A stretch of 5,213 bases of DNA from Candidatus Saccharibacteria bacterium CG10_big_fil_rev_8_21_14_0_10_47_8 (GCA_002793885.1 PFEG01000055.1:1-5213); one strand, 5' to 3'. Positions 1 through 5,174 are shown, counted from the stretch's first letter. Numbers and translations are program-made. Notes: generated by a model not told the origin, from the sequence alone.

Positions 1-291
1 AGCAGCGAGTGCTGTCTCAGCTGCACCCCTGGTCATTTCCGGAATAGTGATTATGTTAGCTCCAGGTAGGGCCTGTTTGATTAACTTGTTTAGTTTTTGG
101 GTATCTACGTGCTCTTGGCGAATGACGAAGAAGTAGTCCCTTTTGGCTTTAATGGACTCGATGCTGGAAAGAGCTTTCAGGAACATTGGCTGACCATTAA
201 CTTTAATCAAAGGCTTTGGCAAATCAAAGCCGGCTTTAGCGAACCTTGAGCCTAACCCTGCCATTGGCGTTAAAATTTGTAAAGACCGCAT
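1..291 (-). CDS. Sugar-phosphate nucleotidyltransferase, N-terminal part (cut by window edge)
   Basis: This is the first 97 codons of a protein that runs off the left edge; no stop is visible. Enzymes of this fold join a nucleoside triphosphate and a sugar 1-phosphate to make an NDP-sugar and pyrophosphate in the cytoplasm. The N-terminus carries the nucleotide-binding signature PMAGLGSRF (residues 9-17), followed by LPKPLIKV (24-31), whose Lys is expected to contact the phosphate. TRGAAETAL (87-95) fits the base-recognition segment. It differs from the RmlA in this window (PMAG rather than LAGG, and no SKQLLP block), so it is not a second rmlA copy. The ATG at 291 lies 2 bp after the glycosyltransferase stop, and AGGA directly precedes it, so the two are probably co-transcribed and translationally coupled. 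The sugar and nucleotide cannot be told from this fragment. Family confidence is high, substrate unknown. Confidence 0.85.
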   Translation of the reverse strand, partial: MRSLQILTPMAGLGSRFAKAGFDLPKPLIKVNGQPMFLKALSSIESIKAKRDYFFVIRQEHVDTQKLNKLIKQALPGANIITIPEMTRGAAETALAA

Positions 292-293
292 TC

Positions 294-1058
294 CTAAACT
301 TTATCAGACTGGTAATAATTTGCTGAGCGTTCTAGCCGTTGTTCTTTGCCAAATCGCCAGCGGAACAGCTTGATAAGCGCGGTCTTACCGACCTGGAAAT
401 TGCGGGCATTACTAACTTGGTCGGTCTCGGACCAAGTTATCGGAACGAACTTAAGTAGCGTCTTTTTCTTAAAATAATCGAGCAGCAAGTCAATGTTAAA
501 GGTTATGTTATCGCCAAAGCCCAGGTAATTATGGTCATTCAAGTCTTTGAGTCGGAACAGGTTAAGTCCAGAGCCAAGGTCTCGACTTGGTCTTAAGGCA
601 ACCATACTATATATCCAGTTAATACCTCGGTTGCCCCAAACCCTCTGCCACGAATAGCCATTTAATTTGGAGTCCTTCATAAAGCGGCAGCCTAAAATAG
701 CCCCATGCTCCGGGTTCTTCTTGGCTTCGTCTATCAGTAAGTCAAGTTCCTCGGTTTTGGCCTGGTTATCTCCGTGCAAAATAGCTACGTAATCCATACC
801 TAGTTTTTCACCCGTCAAAAAGGCAACCTTATGCGTGCCGCCGAGGTTGTAATTATTCTTGTTTTGCCAGACTTCAACTTTTGAGGTAGCCAATTTTTTA
901 GTGGCGGTTTGAGCAGCCTCGACAGTTTTGTCAGTACTGCCGTTATCGATAATGATGACTTTTTCGACGCGGTCTAACAGTCTCTTATTGAAACCGGCTA
1001 GAACTCGTGGTATTTGCCTCTCGCAATTATAAGTCGGAATAGTAACAAGAATCTTCAT
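294..1058 (-). CDS. Family 2 (GT-A fold) glycosyltransferase
   Basis: This 254-residue protein is a GT2-type transferase, which moves a sugar from a nucleotide donor to a lipid or glycan acceptor, usually at the cytoplasmic face of the membrane. The N-terminus has the family opening VTIPTYN (5-11), the nucleotide-binding strand VIIIDNGSTD (34-43) and the metal-binding region LHGDNQ (94-99), the variant of DxD seen in DPM1/UppS-like GT2 enzymes. GSGLNLFRL (162-170) and a basic C-terminal half follow. No hydrophobic membrane span is evident, so attachment would be peripheral. The start ATG at 1058 has no Shine-Dalgarno sequence; a -10-like TATTCT lies 6 bp upstream, which would suit leaderless translation. 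It is followed 2 bp later by a sugar nucleotidyltransferase, so the pair probably makes and transfers one sugar of the envelope glycan. Donor and acceptor are unknown. Confidence 0.87.
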   Translation of the reverse strand: MKILVTIPTYNCERQIPRVLAGFNKRLLDRVEKVIIIDNGSTDKTVEAAQTATKKLATSKVEVWQNKNNYNLGGTHKVAFLTGEKLGMDYVAILHGDNQAKTEELDLLIDEAKKNPEHGAILGCRFMKDSKLNGYSWQRVWGNRGINWIYSMVALRPSRDLGSGLNLFRLKDLNDHNYLGFGDNITFNIDLLLDYFKKKTLLKFVPITWSETDQVSNARNFQVGKTALIKLFRWRFGKEQRLERSANYYQSDKV

Positions 1059-1059
1059 A

Positions 1060-1074
1060 TTGATAGAATATCAA
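1060..1074. promoter_or_regulatory. Palindrome between divergent starts; candidate symmetric bidirectional promoter
   Basis: The only 18 bp between the glycosyltransferase start (1058) and the lactonase-like start (1077) contain a perfect inverted repeat TTGATA-GAA-TATCAA. Its middle reads TAGAAT (1064-1069) on the plus strand and TATTCT (1070-1065) on the minus strand. These match the -10 consensus at 5 and 4 of 6 positions. Each hexamer ends 6-7 bp before its ATG, which would give leaderless transcripts both ways. No good -35 hexamer is visible on either side. It could equally be a small operator; the promoter reading is an inference. Confidence 0.4.
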
Positions 1075-1076
1075 AT

Positions 1077-1739
1077 ATGGACATGGAAATAATGCGAATA
1101 AGTGACGCAGAGAAGGTTAGTAGCGACCTGGCCAAACTTATTAATGAACATTTAGCCAAGGCTCAAAAAGTTCTATGGCTTATATCTGGAGGCTCGTCGA
1201 TTCCTATAGCAGTTAACACTGCTCGGTTGATTGAAAATTCGGACAATCGGCTCTTCATAACGTTAGTGGATGATATCTACAGCGCCGTAGAGACAGACAC
1301 GAATTGGTATAAGCTGCAAGAACAAGGCTTTAGTCTTAAATCCAAACCGATTTTATGGGGCGGGCGTATGTCATCAGAAAAGACCGGCGAAGACTTTAAC
1401 CAAAGACTGCTTAAGTATTTACAGGAGGTTGATTTTAGCATTGGCCAGTTTGGTATAGGCGAGGGTTATCATACTGGTGGTATCCAGCCTGGATCGGTTG
1501 CTGCTAAAACAACCAATAAACTAGCAGTTGGCTACTTGGATGGTGAAACAGCTCGAGTAACCATAACCCCTGAGTTGATAAGCCGGTTAGATATCGTATT
1601 CATAAACTCTCTCGGCGAAGCAAAAAAAGCATTAATTGAGCATTTTTTGAGCAGCACAGCTGCTATCGAAAAGGAACCAACCCAGGCGCTAAAAACGGCC
1701 AAGGAAGTATACCTGTATTCTGATGTGATGCTTCCCTGA
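1077..1739 (+). CDS. Divergent 6-phosphogluconolactonase / glucosamine-6-phosphate isomerase family protein
   Basis: This protein of about 220 residues belongs to the sugar-phosphate isomerase/lactonase family. Known members hydrolyse 6-phosphogluconolactone in the pentose phosphate pathway or deaminate glucosamine 6-phosphate. LWLISGGSS (33-41) matches the phosphate-binding loop. GIGEGYHTGGIQPGS (126-140) matches the family signature GxGxDGHTxxxxPG but lacks its Asp-Gly, while the catalytic-type His132 remains. The usual DER motif also appears degraded, as VDDIYS (64-69). C-terminal ITPELISRLDIVF (163-175) fits the family. Catalysis is therefore uncertain. The frame is open back to 1014, but that would overlap the glycosyltransferase; ATG 1077 is preferred because the -10-like box sits just before it. 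ATG 1083 and ATG 1092 (GGA 4 bp before the latter) are alternatives. It is alone on the plus strand and ends 5 bp from the convergent methyltransferase. Confidence 0.75.
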   Translation: MDMEIMRISDAEKVSSDLAKLINEHLAKAQKVLWLISGGSSIPIAVNTARLIENSDNRLFITLVDDIYSAVETDTNWYKLQEQGFSLKSKPILWGGRMSSEKTGEDFNQRLLKYLQEVDFSIGQFGIGEGYHTGGIQPGSVAAKTTNKLAVGYLDGETARVTITPELISRLDIVFINSLGEAKKALIEHFLSSTAAIEKEPTQALKTAKEVYLYSDVMLP

Positions 1740-1744
1740 GATAT

Positions 1745-2617
1745 TTAAGTCATTTTCTTGGCGACAATAATCATATCTTCATTCCCAAAGTAATACCAAG
1801 GGCGGAGAGTGATTGACGCAATTTTAACGAAGATTTTTTTGGCAAGTGAAAGATCGTGAGTATCATTTTTCGAACCAAATCGATTCGCGAGCGAAGATAA
1901 AAAAAATAACGAATCTGCGCCGACGTATTTTATATTTTCAATTTTAAAGCCACCGGTTTCCAAAAGTCGAGTCATGGAACCACTATTGAAATGATTAATA
2001 TGTATAGGTACCTGCCAGTAGCCCCAAAATCGACCGAACCATTTACGGGTGTAGGCCATAGAATTTGGCACAATTATAATTAACCGGCCAGTTTTAGTAA
2101 GATGATTTTTGAGTAGCTCAACTTGTTTTTTAGGTTCAACAATATGCTCTAGCACATGACTCATAATAATGACATCGTACTTTTTAGTCGATTGCCTTTT
2201 TGAGTAGTCTTCCAGAGAGCTGTGAGCCACATCCAAGCCTTTCGCCCTGCAATATTTAGCTGCCTTTTCGTCTGGTTCGATGCCAGCTGCTTTGATACTA
2301 TTCTTCTCTAGCTCGATTAAAAGAAGGCCGTGCATGCAGCCGATTTCGAATGCTGTTTTTACGCCCAGCTTGGCTATGTGCTTAGCATAATTCGCCGCCC
2401 GCATTTTTTTTTCTGGATTGATGAGCGAATGTGCCGCGTACGAGTACTTATTGGAGTAGATATAGCCCAATGCTTTGCTGCTTGGCAGTGGGTGAGTGAA
2501 GAAATGGCTGCAATTTTCGCAGTAGTAAACATCGTACGGTTTATCACTGTAGACAGACTGCACAGCTATTAGATGAGGCTGTGCCGAGATTTTACCACAT
2601 AGGGGACACTTGATCAT
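1745..2617 (-). CDS. Class I SAM-dependent methyltransferase with N-terminal zinc ribbon
   Basis: This 290-residue protein should transfer a methyl group from S-adenosylmethionine. An N-terminal zinc ribbon is formed by CPLC (Cys4, Cys7) and CENC (Cys33, Cys36), as in sugar C- and O-methyltransferases. The Rossmann methyltransferase core follows: motif I FEIGCMHG (90-97), the acidic post-II residue in GIEPDE (112-117), VIIMSHVLEHI (149-159) and LIIIVPN (179-185). It is much shorter than the roughly 400-residue NDP-hexose C-methyltransferases and seems to lack their C-terminal domain. The start overlaps the rmlA stop by 4 bp (ATGA), which implies translational coupling; no strong ribosome site precedes it. 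Position as the last gene of a dTDP-rhamnose operon suggests it methylates rhamnose or a rhamnose-containing glycan. That is inference from context; the substrate is not shown by sequence. Confidence 0.85.
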   Translation of the reverse strand: MIKCPLCGKISAQPHLIAVQSVYSDKPYDVYYCENCSHFFTHPLPSSKALGYIYSNKYSYAAHSLINPEKKMRAANYAKHIAKLGVKTAFEIGCMHGLLLIELEKNSIKAAGIEPDEKAAKYCRAKGLDVAHSSLEDYSKRQSTKKYDVIIMSHVLEHIVEPKKQVELLKNHLTKTGRLIIIVPNSMAYTRKWFGRFWGYWQVPIHINHFNSGSMTRLLETGGFKIENIKYVGADSLFFLSSLANRFGSKNDTHDLSLAKKIFVKIASITLRPWYYFGNEDMIIVAKKMT

Positions 2618-3480
2618 TTTTCTGTCAGAAGGGACATCAGGTATTGGCCATAACCGGATTTGGTGAGACCTTCGGCTAGTTTTTGTAGTTGCGAATCGTC
2701 AATGAATCCTCGCCGCCAAGCAATTTCTTCAATACAGCCTATCTTTAGTCCTGTACGCTTTTCGATAACGTGTATGTACTCCCCAGCTTCCATCATTGAT
2801 GAGAAGGTACCTGTATCCAACCAAGCCGTACCGCGGTCTAATAGTTCAACTTTGAGCTTGCCCTTTTTTAGGTAAGCATCTAAAACAGAAGTTATTTCTA
2901 TTTCACTTCTTGCACTTGGTTCAACATTCTTAGCGATTTCAATTACTTCATTGTCGCAAAAGTATAAGCCTGTGTTAGCGTAGTTTGATTTTGGGTTATC
3001 CGGCTTTTCTTCGATTGAAATTACATTCATTTCTTTGTCGAACTCGTAAATACCATAGCCTGTGGGGTCTTTGACGTGAGCCGCGTATCCGACCGTTCCA
3101 TCAACATTTGTATAACGCTGTAGCTGGTCCCCCATTCCTGCGCCGTGAAAGATATTATCTCCGAGAATCATCGCTACTTTATCCGCACCAACGAACTCCT
3201 GACCTACGATAAAAGCATCTGCTAGGCCTCGAGGTTCACCTTGGATTTTATAAGTAAATTGACAGCCTATTTGACTCCCATCACCTAGTAGATCCTGAAA
3301 CCTTTGCGTGTCTTTGGGGGTGGAAATGATAAGAACCTCGCGTATACCGGCCAACATAAGTGTTGAGAGCGGATAATAAATCATCGGCTTGTCATAAATA
3401 GGTAGCAGCTGTTTGCTGGTTGCTAAAGTTATGGGATAAAGCCTGGTGCCGCTTCCTCCTGCTAAGATTATGCCTTTCAC
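2614..3480 (-). CDS. rmlA: Glucose-1-phosphate thymidylyltransferase (RmlA)
   Basis: RmlA joins dTTP and glucose 1-phosphate to give dTDP-glucose and pyrophosphate, the first step of dTDP-L-rhamnose synthesis in the cytoplasm. At 288 residues it has the usual full length. Diagnostic motifs are LAGGSGTRLYPIT (6-18) with the catalytic Arg13, SKQLLPIYDKPMIYYPL (22-38) with Lys23, GLADAF (85-90), LGDN (106-109) with the metal-binding Asp108, EEKP (157-160), and LDTGT (221-225) with the second metal Asp222. All expected catalytic residues are present. The start is GTG at 3480, supported by a strong GGAGGG 8 bp upstream and by the motif beginning at residue 6. The stop overlaps the methyltransferase start (ATGA), and the start overlaps the stop of a 53-codon ORF (GTGA). 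The dTDP-rhamnose role is supported by rmlC and rmlD directly upstream. Confidence 0.97.
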   Translation of the reverse strand: MKGIILAGGSGTRLYPITLATSKQLLPIYDKPMIYYPLSTLMLAGIREVLIISTPKDTQRFQDLLGDGSQIGCQFTYKIQGEPRGLADAFIVGQEFVGADKVAMILGDNIFHGAGMGDQLQRYTNVDGTVGYAAHVKDPTGYGIYEFDKEMNVISIEEKPDNPKSNYANTGLYFCDNEVIEIAKNVEPSARSEIEITSVLDAYLKKGKLKVELLDRGTAWLDTGTFSSMMEAGEYIHVIEKRTGLKIGCIEEIAWRRGFIDDSQLQKLAEGLTKSGYGQYLMSLLTEK

Positions 3481-3638
3481 GCTAAGCTCCCTCCGGAAGC
3501 AGTTAACAGTTTACAGTTGACAGTTGACAGTAATTTTACATTTAGCATTTGCCGGGCTGTAGCTACATTGTAAATTGAGAATTGGTCATTCATTGAAAAT
3601 TGAAAATTGTGAATTGAAAATTGGAGTGATGTAATCAC
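3477..3638 (-). CDS. Candidate 53-codon bridging ORF between rmlD and rmlA, encoded largely by heptad repeats
   Basis: An uninterrupted frame runs from GTG at 3638 to TGA at 3477. Its start overlaps the rmlD stop (GTGA) and its stop overlaps the rmlA start (GTGA). AAGGAGGT lies 6 bp before the GTG, an almost ideal ribosome-binding arrangement. The product would begin MITSLQFSIHNFQFSMNDQF and end TASGGSLA. Phrases such as QFSIHN, QFSMND and QFSIYN recur because the DNA consists of 7-bp repeats. I recognise no domain, signal peptide or membrane segment. A plausible role is to carry ribosomes across the repeat so that rmlA is reached by reinitiation; the rmlA ribosome site lies inside its last codons. 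It could also be a chance open frame, because the repeat unit has few stops in this direction. The combination of strong ribosome site and exact overlaps is the reason to list it. Confidence 0.4.
   Translation of the reverse strand: MITSLQFSIHNFQFSMNDQFSIYNVATARQMLNVKLLSTVNCKLLTASGGSLA
3489..3494 (-). promoter_or_regulatory. Shine-Dalgarno sequence deciding the rmlA GTG start
   Basis: GGAGGG on the minus strand lies 8 bp before the GTG at 3480. There is no ATG nearby that would keep the N-terminal nucleotide-binding motif at its usual distance, so this site fixes the GTG as the start. It sits inside the end of the 53-codon bridging ORF, so terminating ribosomes would uncover or reach it. Confidence 0.75.
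3503..3530. repeat. Four tandem 7-bp repeats, TTNACAG
   Basis: Four head-to-tail heptamers read TTAACAG, TTTACAG, TTGACAG and TTGACAG. They differ only at the third base. The block lies between rmlD and rmlA and forms the later part of the bridging ORF. The form resembles the short tandemly repeated heptamers described in cyanobacterial intergenic regions. TTGACA within it equals the -35 consensus on the plus strand, but no -10 follows at the right distance. Confidence 0.85.
3567..3624. repeat. Degenerate 7-bp tandem repeat block, ATTGAAA type
   Basis: The block reads as consecutive heptamers ATTGTAA, ATTGAGA, ATTGGTC, a 4-bp partial unit ATTC, then ATTGAAA, ATTGAAA, ATTGTGA, ATTGAAA and a partial ATTGG. 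Shifted by one base the unit is TTGAAAA, which resembles TTGACAG of the neighbouring block, so both may derive from one expanding family. A further pair, CATTTAG and CATTTGC (3539-3552), lies in the spacer between the blocks. Slippage during replication is the likely origin. Confidence 0.8.
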
Positions 3639-4492
3639 AACTGGACCTCCTTTTTAATGTAAGTTCTTAGTTCCTCATGCCAATCAGCGATATCTAGGCC
3701 GGTTGATTTAATTTTTGCTAAATCCATCGTGCTATGCAAGGGCCTTGGGGAGGTGTCTGGCTTACCGGCGAAGTATTCTTTTGTGGTTGTGCCCGTTACG
3801 GTAAGGTCGTTTCTACCTAACTCTTTAAATATAAGGCGTGTAATTTCACTCCAAGAGGCGGGTTGGCCATCATTCGTAATGTTATATACGCCATAAGGCG
3901 TCTCTGATCCCAATAGGTGATCGATAGCTTTTACCAGCGTTTGTGTAAAAGTTAGCCGCCCTATTTGATCAGCAACAACGGCAGGTGATACATTCTTTTC
4001 GGCTAGACCTAACATTGTTCTAACAAAATTATTGCCCTCACCAATCAGCCAGGACGTACGGCAGATGTAGTGCTTTGGCGCAATAGCTGCGGCAATCTCA
4101 GCGGCGGCTTTTGTTTGGGCATAAACGCCGAGCGGAGAAAGCGGCTCGTCTTCTGTGTGGACTTTTTTGCTGCCATCAAACACATATTCCGTCGAGATAT
4201 GCACTAGGGTAAGGTCGTGCTCTAGTGCAATACTTGCGAGCTGTCCCACAGCCATGGCATTGATTTTCCAGGCGGATAGGCGACCGTCTGGGGTTTCGGC
4301 GCCGTCTACGTTAGTGTAGGCAGCTGCGTTTAGGATAGTGCTAACGTTGCTCCAGTCGAAACTCTGGAGCGATTGAATATCGGTTATATCGAGCTCAGTT
4401 ACATCAGTTGCATGAGCGTTTGGATACTGAGCTTGCAGGGCTTTGCCGAGCTGCCCATTGCCACCCAATATTAGGAACTTGCTACTATCCAT
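3635..4492 (-). CDS. rmlD: dTDP-4-dehydrorhamnose reductase (RmlD)
   Basis: RmlD reduces dTDP-4-dehydro-L-rhamnose with NAD(P)H to dTDP-L-rhamnose, the last step of the pathway. The 285-residue protein is a full-length extended short-chain dehydrogenase. It shows the dinucleotide loop GGNGQLG (10-16), NAAAYTNVDGAE (55-66), STEYVFDG (100-107) with catalytic Thr101, the catalytic pair Tyr124 and Lys128 in YAQTK, RTSW (145-148), DQIGRLTFT (175-183) and the C-terminal PRPLHSTMDL (249-258). The usual STDY is STEY here, a conservative Asp to Glu change near the substrate. The ATG overlaps the rmlC stop by one base (TAATG) with only a weak ribosome site, so it is probably translated by coupling. Several motifs (SPLGVYAQTKAAAE, GEGNNFVRTM) recall the RmlD half of actinobacterial RmlC-RmlD fusion proteins. 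The 3' end contains a strong ribosome site for what follows. Confidence 0.94.
   Translation of the reverse strand: MDSSKFLILGGNGQLGKALQAQYPNAHATDVTELDITDIQSLQSFDWSNVSTILNAAAYTNVDGAETPDGRLSAWKINAMAVGQLASIALEHDLTLVHISTEYVFDGSKKVHTEDEPLSPLGVYAQTKAAAEIAAAIAPKHYICRTSWLIGEGNNFVRTMLGLAEKNVSPAVVADQIGRLTFTQTLVKAIDHLLGSETPYGVYNITNDGQPASWSEITRLIFKELGRNDLTVTGTTTKEYFAGKPDTSPRPLHSTMDLAKIKSTGLDIADWHEELRTYIKKEVQL
3645..3652 (-). promoter_or_regulatory. Near-perfect Shine-Dalgarno AAGGAGGT inside the 3' end of rmlD
   Basis: The minus strand reads AAAAAGGAGGT across codons near the end of rmlD (Lys-Lys-Glu-Val), the strongest ribosome-binding sequence in the window. The only start codon at a suitable distance is GTG at 3638, 6 bp away, which opens the 53-codon bridging ORF. 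rmlA, with its own site, starts about 165 bp further on. The site could be coincidental, since Lys-Glu-Val codons produce this string easily. Confidence 0.55.
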
Positions 4493-5064
4493 TACTTTAC
4501 ATCCATTGGTTTTATATCTTTAAGAAACGGGTGATTACGGTCGCGCTCAGAAACAATGGCATTTTCTATAGCAATTGGCCATCTAATCTTGAGAGCCGGA
4601 TCGTTCATATTTAGAGAAACATATTTATCATATAGTTCTTGACTCCAATGCGCTGTGACACTGTAGATATAGTAAGTATCACTTTCTAGAGTTTGGTAGG
4701 AGTTGGCAATTCCTTGGGGTACAAAAACAGCTTTATTGTTGTCAATCTTTAATGTCTCGACTTGGCCGAAGGTGGGACCCTTGCGTAAATCCACATAAGC
4801 TACAAACGCTCGGCCGGATATGACTGATATATATTTTCCCCAAGGTTCAGCGTGCATTCCTCTGGCCACTCCCTTTTCTTTGTTGTATGAAACGTTGGTT
4901 TGGACAACCTGGAAGCCTGAGGGCAATCCGGCTGCTTCCAATTTTTCTTTATGAAATTTTTCCTGGAACCAGCCGCGGTCATCGCCAATACTAGTAACAT
5001 CGAATACTAACAGCCCGGGTATACCTGTTGGGTACGCCTTAAATTCGGTAGTCGGTACAGCCAT
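4492..5064 (-). CDS. rmlC: dTDP-4-dehydrorhamnose 3,5-epimerase family protein (RmlC)
   Basis: RmlC epimerises dTDP-4-dehydro-6-deoxy-D-glucose at C3 and C5 to give the L-rhamno form that RmlD reduces. The 190-residue protein is a cupin of normal length. Visible features are DDRGWFQE (28-35), RGMHAEPW (68-75) with the catalytic base His71, Lys77, YVDLRKGPTFG (90-100), PQGIANSYQTL (116-126), the probable catalytic acid Tyr134 in IYSVTAHW, and SERD (172-175), whose Asp should pair with the histidine. HAEPW and the GIANSY form of the usual GFAHGF are typical of the family that is fused to RmlD in many actinobacteria; here the two are separate genes overlapping by one base. The ATG at 5064 is supported by GGAGG 9 bp upstream and overlaps the stop of a 36-codon ORF (TGATG). 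Confidence 0.93.
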   Translation of the reverse strand: MAVPTTEFKAYPTGIPGLLVFDVTSIGDDRGWFQEKFHKEKLEAAGLPSGFQVVQTNVSYNKEKGVARGMHAEPWGKYISVISGRAFVAYVDLRKGPTFGQVETLKIDNNKAVFVPQGIANSYQTLESDTYYIYSVTAHWSQELYDKYVSLNMNDPALKIRWPIAIENAIVSERDRNHPFLKDIKPMDVK

Positions 5065-5174
5065 CAGACTACGCCTCCGGCTACGACCGATTGAAGTGGT
5101 TTATTGGGATTAATGGCCTGAAACGAAAGGCTAAGCCCTGATAGGGGTTCGTAGCCTTGCGCGAAGTACTCCAT
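5064..5174 (-). CDS. Candidate 36-codon bridging ORF upstream of rmlC
   Basis: An ATG at 5174 opens a frame of 36 codons that ends in TGA at 5064-5066. The start overlaps the stop of the upstream partial gene by one base (TAATG) and the stop overlaps the rmlC start by one base (TGATG). AAGGAG lies 11 bp upstream of the ATG. The product would begin MEYFAQGYEPLSGLSLSF and end SVVAGGVV. It shows no recognisable domain or membrane span. It contains an inverted repeat in its first half. It may be a real small protein, a remnant of a decayed gene, or an untranslated spacer that happens to be open. The exact fit between the flanking genes, matched by the rmlD-rmlA gap, favours at least translation through it. 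Confidence 0.4.
   Translation of the reverse strand: MEYFAQGYEPLSGLSLSFQAINPNKPLQSVVAGGVV
5074..5078 (-). promoter_or_regulatory. Shine-Dalgarno sequence of rmlC
   Basis: GGAGG on the minus strand lies 9 bp before the rmlC ATG at 5064, which is the first ATG of its frame. It falls within the last codons of the 36-codon ORF, the same arrangement seen at rmlA. Confidence 0.7.
5127..5158 (-). other. Inverted repeat inside the 36-codon ORF
   Basis: AAGGCTA (5127-5133) is complementary to TAGCCTT (5152-5158), with an inner CCC/GGG pairing around a short loop. On the minus-strand transcript this gives a 7-bp outer stem and a shorter inner stem with mismatches between. It is not followed by a clean run of U (the next bases are TCGTTTC), so it is a poor intrinsic terminator. 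It might tune the relative expression of the upstream gene and rmlC, or serve no purpose. Confidence 0.4.

Noticed and set aside
1014..1076. Upstream start of the lactonase-like gene at 1014
   Set aside because: It would overlap the glycosyltransferase start by 45 bp, adds residues with no family match, and lacks a ribosome site.
1703..1735. GGAAGTAT / ATGCTTCC hairpin as terminator of the lactonase-like gene
   Set aside because: An 8-bp stem including a wobble with a 17-base loop, not GC rich and not followed by a U run.
2330..2572. Open plus-strand frame opposite the methyltransferase
   Set aside because: It lies wholly antisense to a clear methyltransferase, has no recognisable motif and no ribosome site of note.
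2660..2875. Open plus-strand frame opposite rmlA
   Set aside because: Antisense to a well-conserved RmlA C-terminus; composition reflects the opposite strand.
3517..3529. TTGACA as a -35 promoter element
   Set aside because: The match arises from the heptamer, points away from rmlA, and no -10 hexamer lies 16-18 bp downstream.
3567..3572. TACAAT on the minus strand as a -10 box for rmlA
   Set aside because: Good hexamer match but no -35 at proper spacing, and it lies in the repeat; rmlA is adequately explained by operon transcription.
3503..3624. CRISPR-like or phage-attachment repeat array
   Set aside because: Units are 7 bp and directly tandem without spacers, so it is a short tandem repeat rather than a CRISPR array.
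4408..4614. Open plus-strand frame across the rmlC-rmlD junction
   Set aside because: Antisense to two confident genes and without family features.
4800..5000. Second minus-strand frame inside rmlC
   Set aside because: Out of frame within a confident RmlC; no independent support.
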